The notes below the pieces were generated by a model. The model did not search any database. It saw only the letters and a program-made list of their open reading frames with translations, and was not told where the DNA came from. A stretch of DNA of 64,000 bases from Kalaharituber pfeilii (Eukaryota; Ascomycota; Pezizomycetes; Pezizales; Pezizaceae): NCBI GenBank assembly GCA_015179045.1, contig WHUZ01000023.1, forward strand, positions 310,001 through 374,000, given 5' to 3'. Positions within the stretch are counted from its first letter, which is position 1. The number at the start of each line of letters is the position of its first letter. Positions 49,097-60,200 of the stretch are shown here, one piece after another. A program made the translations under genes and the position numbers.

Positions 49097-49414
49097 GTAG
49101 AGAGTCTTTTGTGTTTTGGTGTTTATGTTGCGGAACGTGCGAGGGATGAGGGTAATATGATAGGAGGAAGAAGGTACTGGATACCTAAGCATAGAATGAA
49201 GAATTAGTAGCTAGTGTGTTGGAATCGTCTTAATAGACATAAACTCAAGGAGATGTACGTACAAGTACAGAGCAGCTTAACTTATGGTGAACAAAACGGA
49301 ATGGAATAAAGATTTCAATAAATGTAGGTGTTTGACTTATATAGAAGTCTAAGTATTTGAAACGTTATCTAAGATAATTCACGATGAGTTACATAAGGAG
49401 GCTTTAACTTTAAA

Positions 49415-49449
<35 letters not shown>

Positions 49450-52400
49450 GTTTGTTTTGTTTTGTTTGTGAGAGGAGAAGCGAGATATGGAATAGAAAAC
49501 GGAGAAGAAAAAAAAGAGGCGAAAAATAAATAAAATAATTAAAATAAAATAAAAATTTCACTAATACGATATTTTTTTTTCCCCTCTTGTTTTATTTCCC
49601 GATTATTATGTTATTGGGGATGTCTTGGGAGTGGTTCTTCAGAATGGATCGATCACAGAAGCAACTTTCGCTCCATGACCCAGGTTGTTCTCAATCTCCG
49701 AGATGCCGATTAGTGTCAAGAAAAGGGGATCCGGTCGTCTGATTGTGATGTTTGGAGAATATGGGGTGGATAGCCAAATAATCACTGGAGCAGAAGACAG
49801 CTAACTTTACTGACTTGGGACAAATACAGATTTCGGATGAGTTGCTCATACATGGCATCATAACGTGCAATGAGGACATTGTGTTTGTTACGTGTTGCGT
49901 ATGGTATGTTAATGCTATCTTGTATGAGTTCTTGAAGATAAGTCCCTCCCCACGAGAAAAAGACAATTGGATAAGGAATCAATGAAAATAGTAGAATCTG
50001 GTCTCACAACTGCTCCTGCCGTTACTGCTACCACTCCTCCTATTGCTAAGATGACCCCCGATTCTACCCCACAGGTTTGTCGCGAAATTGAGGTGCACAG
50101 AATAGCTCTAAGAAAGAGGTTAAGTACTGTTCGAAATGGCTAGATACTGCAAATAGTAATGTTGCTGGAATTCAATGGCTAAGAAAGAAAGACGTTATTA
50201 GTGGAACAGGGGAAGAACACCAGCTCAATTGTAGTGGACATGGACGAAATGGAGGAAGATTAGGAGGGATCTGGCATACTGAGAGTTTGTATTGGTAGGC
50301 GCTAGTTTGACTTTTCCTTATTTTTGTTTTGTAGTGACTGCTGTATGTGAACCATGGGCCGTGATTTTGTTCTTGCGTCTTGTTATTCTTGTTTGCTTTC
50401 CTACCTTTAACACTAGCGAGAGTCCTGTCACTTGGCCTGGTTTTGTACGTAGTTCTCTTCACGCACGTAACCAATGCTCGGTCATACTCGGGGGTACAGA
50501 GTACTAGAAACGGAAAAAAAGACAAAAAAAAGTGTTGATGGCGGCGGAGGAAATGTAATAGAAGGAAGAGGGTATCAGGTTGGAGGAAGAAGGTACCAGA
50601 TACCTATTCAAGGAAATGAAGAATTAGTAGCTAGTGGTTTTGAACTTAGGACTCACACGCCGATTACGAACCAAAAAAAAAAAAGAGCAGCTTAGTTCAT
50701 GGTGATGAAACGGAATGAGATGAAATGAATGTTTCTCTCTCTATTTTTTTCTTTCCAACTTCATAACTCACTTCTAGACGATCCGTCGCCACCAACAACT
50801 AAAGCCCCATTTCGTAGGCTTCAGATGCAAGTGATGGAGACATAGAGGAGTAGAATAAGCAAGATAAAAATAAGATTAAATGAAAGTAGATTATAGTCTG
50901 AGCACGAGAACAGAATATAGTGCGTGTGTGTTCTTTTTCTTCTCAGTTTTCGCTTCACTTTCCACTTTATTTGTTACTTTCCTGTTTTGGTAATTAGTTA
51001 ACTACTGTAACAGGAAAGGGGGACCCCTGCACGTGACATATCTATTGTTACTATCCACTTAATTTATGCTCCTACACAGCGGCATGTCCTGCTGACACTT
51101 TTTTCTTTTGTGTCCTAGGTGTAGTGTCATAAAGGCTGCTGGCGGGGGAAATGCACGACTTGTATACTTATCTATTCCTTACGACGCAATCAGTCCGAGA
51201 GTTGTAAATATGACTACCTGTAATCAACAGGGTCCGGTCAATCAATAGTGAAGAGCAGCAGTAGAACAGGCATGTCAAGCGGTATGTCGAGCAGCTAGTC
51301 TATTGAACTGGCCAGTGAATAGCATATAATACAGCTTATAGAGTCAGCATAGTGCAAAAAGTAGCTTTGCGATAATGAATATCACGGCTATAGTATACTG
51401 AATGCGAATCTGAGCAATAGTTTCCAGCGACATACAAATAATATTTCCTACTCCCCTCACGCTTACTAGATAGCATTTGCTTACTAGCTTAAGTAGGTAA
51501 CGGTATAGCTCAGTGTTTACTCACCAGTCAAGATCCTGAGCGCGATTATGTACTTATGTATCATGTCTCATGCCAAGCCCTAGCTGCTGCCGAATTTCAC
51601 CATTCATTATTAGGTAAGAGCTGTAGATGATATACCCACAACGTTAGCGGCCGAGTTGTGGATGGTCCGCTGCCTAATTACAATTGGCGAGATTTGTTCA
51701 CAGTATGATACAATTAGTGCATGCGCACTTTACATGTCTGTACTATACTTACATGTATGTATACGTCATGGTACAAAACTGGGGAGTGCAACCAGACTAA
51801 CCAAAATGCGTCAAATTGGCGTATTTCTTCTCATGCCAAGATTCCGCATTTGATATGTGGCCCATGCATGGCTGCACTGTGGTAACCTAACTGTCCGCAT
51901 GCGGTCATACTGTGCATGGCACTACTGTGAAGCATGGCAGCGCAGCAGGTTACATACCGTAGTAATAAATTCGAGAACTTCAAGACTTACAGATACAATA
52001 CGACACAAGGCAGCAGTAAGCACAGCAGGAATCAAGCATACGAGTTTAGCAACTGGACTTTCAGATTTGTTGTAAAATTTCGATATTCGGTATTAAACAA
52101 TTTTAACACCCCATAGCGCAAATGTAATCCTGTGATATAGTGCTGTGCCCGATGCTGTAGTAAAAGCTGAGCTCGGTACGCCAAGGTGTGGTGAGAGTAC
52201 GATCATCGCTCCGTATACTCCCCGCACCTGTACTCCCCGCGTTTACTCCCCGTACTCTTTTACCACTCCAATTGCGGTATGATACTCCTCTATTTGCGCA
52301 CAACTTATTGTTCTTATTAGACTTACCGACTGGTAAGTTCGGCTCAAGTTAGTGAAGTGCAATAAAGTATGCAAATTTCTTTTTTCTCCATCGCAATCGC

Positions 52401-53135
52401 TGCATACTGTCAAAATGTCTTCTCAATACCATCTTCTTCACGCAGGAGCATGTCATCTTTTCAATGGAATAACATACCGTAGACGAGCCAGATATGAATC
52501 GAGCTCATGGACGGTGTATATATCATCGGACTTCTCGGATTGCCAATTTGGCTCTGATATCTGAGATTCGCTATACTAATACTTTTTGACCACGGCGAGG
52601 CATTCAAGGTAATCCGGCTTGATTGGGGGATAGATAGAGAGGGGGTACACGAGGAGGACTGACGTAGAGTCAAGTTGATTGATATTATTGATGATTTAGC
52701 TTGAAGTATTTATATTATCTTATTTTATCGTGAGAGTTCAGAGGGTGCCACCAAAAGTGTCATGCAAGATTAGCGGTCCGAAAACGCCACAAAAACGCAA
52801 CTAAGACTATCTCGTGCAGCGCAAAATGATACAAGTACTGGTTCTTATGTGACAAGTAACAAGAAGCGCAATCACCCTTCCCCGCTCAGTTTAGCATCTT
52901 TACTGTCCGCGTATGTGGCACATCGTTAGCCTCGCCCCCAGGCGTTGGTAGGCACAGCGTGGGGTGTTCTTAAGCGAGAGTAGCTATAGGTCATATAAAG
53001 CACTCAAATTCCCCGGCAATTGTTCAATGGTCCTTGCCGTTGAACTTATTCCACGACAGGGATTATCCAGATCTGTCCAATTTCTTACTCTCTTATTCTC
53101 AGTCGCCAGATTTTTGAGTCCGTAAATTACAGGGC
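49097..53135. other. Gene-poor region with duplications and retroelement traces
   Basis: It contains a 32-nt T run (49417-49448), a duplicated segment pair (49151-49300 and 50570-50716), a probable LINE ORF1 fragment, and AT-rich DNA with a shared transposon-end 15-mer at 51785. A minus-strand frame at 49782-49982 (66 codons, containing YDAMYEQLIRNLYLSQ) looks mildly protein-like but is unidentified. No other gene is supported. Confidence 0.45.
49982..50262 (+). pseudogene. Possible degenerate LINE (Tad-like) ORF1 fragment
   Basis: Three short plus-strand blocks in shifting frames read in order like a fungal non-LTR retrotransposon gag: QVCREIEVHRIALRKRLSTV, then SKWLDTANSNVAGIQWLRKK, then TLLVEQGKNTSSIVVDMDE. 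Such ORF1 proteins often carry a G-[IV]-x-W-L block followed by a SSxVx-(V/L)-x-L/M block. The frames are interrupted by stops, so this copy is dead. Assignment is by memory of the pattern. Confidence 0.35.
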
Positions 53136-54724
53136 ATGTCAAGTAGTCTTGAACCTGACACTGAGTTTACTCAGTCAGGGTCGGTTCCCTTACAAAGCGG
53201 GTCAGGTGTTGGTGCCAATATTGAAATTGATGTAAGCAGTCCTGGTTTCTCAATATGCTCTCAAGTACTATTGCCCGCGGCTTTGGACAAGTACTTACTC
53301 GTTCTGTCGATGATTGAAGGAACACCAGGGAGACAGAGAAGATATCGACTCCAGCATTGGGAGGTAAAGAGACAAGTGCTAGTTTTGTTAAGTGCTTGGC
53401 TTTGTCAGAAAACAAAGCTAACAATTCCGAACAGTGGATTGAGCTCCTCTACAACCTCAGTCAGCTCAAGCGTTTTCTGCTTCACTTATGCCAACGGTCG
53501 CCGTTATCATTCCGACAGATTCAAAAAAGGCCAATATTTTATGCCAAATGACGAGGCCGAACAAGAGCGGCTCGATCTATATCACCATATCTTTCTCTCA
53601 CTCCTGGGAGGAAAATTATATACCGCGCCTCTGGATCATCCCCAAAGAGTTCTGGATGTAGGCACAGGAACCGGTCTTTGGGCTATTGACTTCGCCGAGT
53701 GAGCATCGCGAATAGTTTAACATGAACATTCTTTGGGGATAAATAGACAGAAGCTGACTAGTTTGACCATGACATTCCTCAGTGAACACGAAGAAGCAGA
53801 AGTTATAGGCACAGATCTCAGTCCTATTCAACCCAGCTGGTCAGTCCCATCCCGCGCATCAATTCCATCTCGACGATCTCAACCATGAAGAGAAGAGGAG
53901 TATGAAACTTTTGACAATGCTTAGCTAACCATTGACATGACCTACTGATATATAGGGTCCCGCCAAACGTCCGGTTCGAGGTTGACGATATGGAGGAAGA
54001 CTGGAATTTTCCAAACAATTATTTTGACTATATCCACATGCGGTCTATGTCTGGCTCGTTCGCCGATTGGGACAGAGTGCTCCAACAAGCCTATGAGTAA
54101 GTTAGGCGTACAGTTATTCCAACTACACGTTCAATTGCGAATCGAATGAAATATTATGAGATTGTTCGTTGACTCTGATCATGATGGCTCCAGCGCCTGT
54201 GCCCCTGGTGGATATGTCGAATACCAGGACTATGGCTGCCAAATGTATCGCCCTGATGGTACACTCGTGGAGGGCCTTGAATGTGGAGATCCACTAGCCG
54301 AGTATTTCTATCATATTGTTACCGCGGCGGAGAGGCAGGGAAGACCTCTTTTGATCGCACCTGGCATGAAGGCCAGAATGGAGAAGGCAGGTTTTGTAGA
54401 TGTCACAGCACAGACAGCAATCTGGCCTGCAGGACCTTGGCCGAAAGATAAACGACTCAAGGAAGTGGGAAAGTGGGGCTTAATAGGAGCACTTGATAGT
54501 CTTTTTCCTTTCGTTGTCTATTACTTGACAAAGGAAGGATGGAGTGTTGACCAGGTCAAGGTGCTTTGTGATAGGACAGCAAATGCCCTTCACACGAATA
54601 AATACTACACATTAGGGTAAGTCTACCCTCTCTTTGCATAGCCATGTGCCTGGTTAAAAGCGCTAATTTCGGCTTGCCAAATAGATGGTTCGTTTATGGA
54701 AGAAAACCAATTGCGAAGAAGTAG
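53136..54724 (+). CDS. LaeA-like SAM-dependent methyltransferase
   Basis: Model: join(53136..53231, 53329..53363, 53435..53698, 53783..53839, 53956..54096, 54194..54616, 54685..54724), 351 aa, seven exons, frame kept throughout, including a 35-nt exon 2. A Ser-rich start is followed by the family hallmark FCFTYANGRRYH...YFMPNDEAEQERLDLYHH. The SAM-binding glycine motif is VLDVGTGTGLWAIDFAD (about 116-132), then [30 protein letters not shown], and APGGYVEYQDYG. The C-terminus WFVYGRKP is typical of the TAM/LaeA-like group. Paralogues are numerous in fungi and only a few regulate secondary metabolism. The substrate is unknown. No biosynthetic genes flank it here. Confidence 0.92.
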
Positions 54725-55275
54725 GATGCTTCGCTCGGCATGTATTTAGTTTTAAGTTCACGTTATCGATCACCTTCTTATGATGTTTTTTGATGTTTTT
54801 ATATCACTGTCGCGTACCTTTACTTAGTTTCATAAATATCATGGGGGCCTAATTAACTACGTTAGTAGCTTCGGGTCAAATCTTTTGTCCTGTTTTAAGG
54901 CCGAGTTTCGGAGTAACGAGAGTGAGCAGGAAGCGGTTTAACTGCTCCAATTACACCTTGAACACTGCATACATTTATGAATATAACTTGGTGCTTAGCA
55001 GTCATCAACTGCTTTCAGCTACTGTACTCAAGCACTGATCAACTACCCAGACAACTCATCAGCACCACTGCCCCGTCGCAGGCATAGCGGTCGGCTATGA
55101 GCGGGGTCAGAACTAATGACCATACTCTTTTTATTTTAAAGGAAAGAATAGGAAGCAAAAGTTAAGAGCAAAAATTAACAAGACAGGTTGCCCTGGTTAC
55201 ATTAGAAACTCATTATATGGAATCGGAACATTACAGTCCATCTTCTTAGATTGATGCTGGATAGCCCTCTTCCAC

Positions 55276-55385
55276 AGCTCGGCGTGAGAATCGAACCGGA
55301 ACCCTCAATTCTATACACTCCATGGTCTCTTGTACGTCGTAACCTCCGTCACTAGAGATTACAGACATACCACTTCAGCAAAGCT
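55276..55385 (-). other. tRNA-like relic
   Basis: Read on the minus strand, AGCTTTG at the 5' end can pair with CCGAGCT at the 3' end like an acceptor stem, with one wobble and one mismatch. An A-box-like TTGCTGAAGTGGT lies near the 5' end and a B-box-like GGTTCGATTC sits in the right place near the 3' end. The T stem does not pair well and the anticodon arm lacks a U33. It is more likely a tRNA pseudogene or tRNA-derived SINE head than a working tRNA. Confidence 0.3.
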
Positions 55386-56070
55386 TTAGGCCAGTTCAAG
55401 GAGTAATTCCTCCCATTTTTATACTCACCGTCAACCTCCTCCCACGGCCCCGTCCCACCCCAACTTCTTCAATAGCTCCGCTCCAGCATCTCGTCCTCGA
55501 ACAGCCCCTCTAGGCCATACAACAGCCTGCTCAACATCCCCTTGAACAGCTCCCCACATAGCTAGCTTTCGGGCATAATGCAAACCACTCCTTGGTAGGT
55601 TGATTACTCTCATGTGTTTTTCTTTCTTCAATTTCTTCTATTGTTTCATTTTATCCAACAGTCTATTTTTTTCCCATTTCCTTGCACCTTATACCATTGG
55701 TATCTTCATTCTGAGTATTAATGGGCTGTGCATACTAGTACAAGGGGATTCAGACAAACCAAGTCCATAACATGGTCGGCTGGGGTAGCATGATGCAGTG
55801 ACCGCTGTCAATCTCAAAGTGAGAGGGGGTGAACCTCTTCAAAAGCAAGCAAAAAACTTGTGAGTGTCCGGCAGTTGTGCGTATCCGGGGGTTGTGGATA
55901 CACGGGGGTTCAGTGTGGGGAATGAGCTTCTGCTCGTGCGATAATTTTCTTTATTTTTGTCAATATTCTGTATTTGTTCCATACCATTGTTCGTTGTTGA
56001 GCCATAGTTGACTTGTTTGTGTATGATTTTGGATTCGGCGATGAAAGCCCAGGGAGGGAGGTAAGAGAAG

Positions 56071-56136
56071 GGGAAAAAAAAAAAAAAAAATAAATAAATA
56101 AATAAATAAAATAAAATAAAATAAAATAAAATAAAA
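56071..56136. repeat. Poly-A / TAAA / TAAAA compound microsatellite
   Basis: Twenty-odd A, then TAAA units, then TAAAA units. Confidence 0.9.
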
Positions 56137-57233
56137 GCGAGTGGGAAAGGTGAGGAAGTACTGAATACGCTCGGGTAAAAGCAAATGAACAGTTTTCATA
56201 AACACCGGGTCCTCTGCTGGCAGGTCGCAGTGGACATAAAAAGTGGAAGGAACAAGTGGTTGAAAGCCTGCCAGCGTCGTTTAAACGACCGCTCGAACAA
56301 CTCCTTCCTGCAACCTTCCTCCACCCTTCCACTCCCCATCATCCCTTGCTCGCAACCATCATGGAACTTTTTGTCCCGATCTAATCTTCGCATACTACTG
56401 CTGTGCTTCCTCGATCCAGACGTATGCTTAGTGCGTTGCACATACTTTTATTCTTATGCCAAGACCCTGAGCACCCCCTTCCTCATCTGGCAACCGTGAA
56501 TCCCTATAACAGCTAGTCGCGAGACCCGACAGTTTTAGGCCTTTTTGACTAACTAGATACGTTAGGAAATTATCCATCCCTTGACTTGAGACATCGACAG
56601 AGGGGCTCGGGGCGCTGACCATGAATGGAATTATGTTCTTATGCTCAGAATACATTCTACAGACCCGGCAAATAAGATTACGATATAAGTATGGTGGGTG
56701 GAAGTTAAGGTTCTCTGAAGGGTTCGGTTGGTTGTAGGAAAGGAAGTACGTGGTTTGAAAAGTTTGGGCGAATGTATTGAAGTCGAATAGAGGAAGTTGA
56801 GTGCATCTATGATATTATCACCTGGCGGTGAAGGAAAAAATAACGGTCTCAGGGCTTGGAATGAAACTACACATATAGAAAATCTAAATACTGTTACCAT
56901 CAATCGCCGCCCTGCCATAGCGAGTACCGATAAGCAGGGTTATGAGATATATATATATATTTAAAAAAAAATGAATGAAGATCAGAATTTGTCAAACTAG
57001 AGTGCTACTGACGTACAGAGATATAATTTCTGACTTTGAGTGAAACGATTGTTGCATACATAAGAAATAGATCCAAGGTTGGTAATCAAACTCTCCTATC
57101 TCGAAGCGCAACCTGACAAATGGCCCTCCTCTCACAATTTTCTTTTTCAATAAACTGAAACGAAATTTAGAACAGAGTAATTGAGACGCATTCGAGCGCA
57201 ATGATGGGGTAAAGGGATGGCGCTTAGCGCCAG

Positions 57234-60200
57234 CTACACCTTGATATCGTTTTCAAGTTTAGAAAGGAACAGCGCTACGATCACATCGTGTCCACGCTCA
57301 GTGGCATAGTCCAAGGCAGTCGTAAAAGAAGCATTGACCTTCATAATGTCAATTTTGTCATGCGCAAGAAGCAGCTCCGTTACCCCGACGTGCCCGTTAA
57401 TGGCCGCTGCATGCAGAGGGGTGTTGCCGTCCGTATCACCACGGTTGACATCAATTCCGTTAACCGCCAACAGGAGTTTGACTATCTTGCTAAGTCCCCC
57501 CTGAGCTGCTAAAAACAGTGGTGTGTAGCCATTGATTTGGTCACCCATATTGACATCGATCCTGTCATTTGCTAGCAGCAGCTCAACCATCTTGCTATGT
57601 CCGGTAAAAGCTGCAACAAGTAATGGTGTCATGCCCTTTTTGGTAGCAATATTGACATCCGTCCTCTCATTCGCTAGAAGCAGTTCGACCACCTTGGCAT
57701 GCCTTTCTCGAGCTACTTTACCAAAGAGTGTCAAGTCATCTTCGTCAGCCATATTGATATCGATCATTTCATTCCCTTGCAGCAGCTCGGCCGCCTTGTC
57801 GATGTCCTCATGATATCCTTCTAGAATTGCCGTATACAGTGGTGTCCAGCCATCTTCGTTAGCTATATTGACATCGACCCTGTCATTCGCTAGTAGTAGT
57901 TCAACTTCCTTGCTATGTCCCTTTTGAGCTGCTATACACAGTGGCGTCGTACCCACTTTGTTAGCTTTATTGACATCAATCCAGTCATTCACCAGCAGTA
58001 GCTCAACCACCTTGCTGTTTCCTTCTTGAGCTGCTACATACAATGGTGTACGGCCATATTTGTCAGTCGTATTGACATCAACCCAGTTGTTCTGTAATAG
58101 CAGCTCGACTACTTTATGATGTCCTTTAAAAGCTGCCGCATAGAGTGCTGTCCAGCCATCTTCATTGGTCATATTGACGTCTACCTGATGGTTCGATAAT
58201 AGCAGCCCGACAACCTCATGGTGTCCATTAAAGGCTGCCACATAAAGTGGTGTGCAGCCATCTTTGGCAGTCGTATTGATGTTGACCTCGCCATTCGCTA
58301 GGAGCAGCTCGATCACCTCATGATGTCCATTAAAAGCTGCCGCATACAGTGGTGTGCAACCATCTTTGTCAGTCAGATTGACATCGACCTGGCCGTTCTC
58401 TAATAGTAGCTTGACCACCTTATGATGTCCTTTAACAGCTGCTGCATACAGTGGTGTACAGCCATATTTGGCAGTCAGATTGACGTTGACCCGGTCCTTC
58501 CATAGGAGCAGCTCAACTACCTTGCTATGTCCCTCTTGAGCTGCTACATACAATGGTGTGCAGCCATCTTTGTCAGTCAGATTGACATCGACCTGGTCGT
58601 TCGCTAATAGCAGCTTTACCACCTTATGATGTCCTTTAAAAGCTGCGGCGTACAGTGGTGTCACATCATCCTCAGCAGCCATATTGACATCGATCTTGTT
58701 ATTTGCCAGCAGCAGTTCAACCACCTTGTCGTGTCCCCTACCAGTGGCCACATATAGTGGTATCAAGCCATTGTTATCAGGCATATTAACGTTAACCTTG
58801 TCATTCCCTAGCAGCAGCTTGACCACCTTGTCATGTCCATTATATGCTGCTGCCCAGCAAGGAGTTCGAGCTCTCATACATGATCCAATAGCATTATCAA
58901 TGTAGTTCAAATCGATATCTGCAACCCTTATCCAAAGTTGCCTGAGGAGGTCCAGATTTCCGGTCCATGACACCGCAGTTAAGCATATCCTCAGGAATGA
59001 TCCAGGTAGGGATGGAATGAAGGTTGGATCTCGCAGTATGTATCCTTTGACTAACAGTCTCAAATCAAATATCAAAGCTGCTACAAAAACTGACCCGCTT
59101 CCAGATGCTGCGTGAATACTTCGTCCCAAGGCAAAATCTGGCACTGCTTGATCATTCTGAAAGTCCCAGAATGTATCAAATACCCTGTAGCAGTGGGAGG
59201 CATTCGAGTATCCTGTGCACCACTCCTGATCAAAGTACTTGTATAGTTTGTCTTCGACACGATCCTTCAAAGCTTTAGAGGCATGGACACCCCAGTAGCA
59301 AAAAGAGTACCACAAGAAAGGGAAATCATTACTCAGGTCCTTGCCATCCCACTGAGCATCCTGGTATGCTTCACCTCGGTCTATCGTTAAATAGGCTAGA
59401 CACACAAGTGTAATGACGGAGTGTGCTTCAGCAATCAGATCAGTGGGTGAACCTGAGATATAGGTACTTGGAAGCAGTAAATGTGGATTTTTCTCAAAGA
59501 ACTCTCTGGTACTATGGTGAACAAAGCGGACAATAAGCTTACTCCTAATAACCGGTTTGGTGAATGTCAACTCCTATTTTCATTATACAATGTTATGAGT
59601 TATAACCTACGCCTTATTCTGTGCAGTAGCATCTTTGTGCTCTTCCTCAATCAGCAAACCTGCACAATTGGAAAGCAAGTATGCTTTATCGACTTTGTCA
59701 TCTTTGTCAAAGCCAGAATCCTCATGCATTGCAATTGCCTCCAAAAGTGCTTCAGGTTCCAACCAGTCCAAGGTAAACGTGACCAGCATGAGAGCCCTCT
59801 GGATTATTCTCCAGAACTCCGCAGTATGCTCTTTGATGCGCACAATTGTGTCATGATAGGTATGTTCTAAATTTTTAGGAAGATTTCTTAAAGCCTCTTC
59901 AAGCATTTTACGGCTAGGTATGTTGGCAATGGAGGTGATATGAAGCTGAGCAATCAGGAACCTTTATGAATGCAGGTGTTAACTGTAGTAAGAGAGTGAG
60001 AGCAATTAAGAATGAGAGAATGCTTACATCCCACATGCCTGCTGCAAAATTTTTTCAATAACCTCATCTTGGAGCTCATTGTCAGCTTTGATGAGGCGAT
60101 AAAGATTTTTACCAGTCTTTGAGAATTCTTCAATCCTTGCTTCAAGATACAACCTCATATCACTGTCTTTGGCCTGTATCTGCAGGCTAGAGCAATCATT

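Larger units (their letters stand above)
54725..57233. other. Spacer between convergent genes
   Basis: The 3' flanks of the methyltransferase (plus) and the NACHT-ankyrin gene (minus) meet here. It holds a tRNA-like segment (55276-55385), an A/TAAA/TAAAA microsatellite (56071-56136) and AT-rich DNA. No supported CDS. Confidence 0.5.

Noticed and set aside
55431..55631. Minus-strand frame next to the tRNA-like segment
   Set aside because: Short and without a motif; nothing supports it beyond being open.
57400..58880. Regularly spaced repeats resembling a CRISPR-like array
   Set aside because: The 102-bp period is coding, with 34-residue ankyrin units; there are no short identical repeats with unique spacers and the host is eukaryotic.
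59570..59610. Shorter intron in the NLR gene ending at AATAG (about 34-41 nt)
   Set aside because: It does not keep frame. The acceptor at 59545 gives a 66-nt intron and in-phase joining to ASKLIVRFVHHSTREF.
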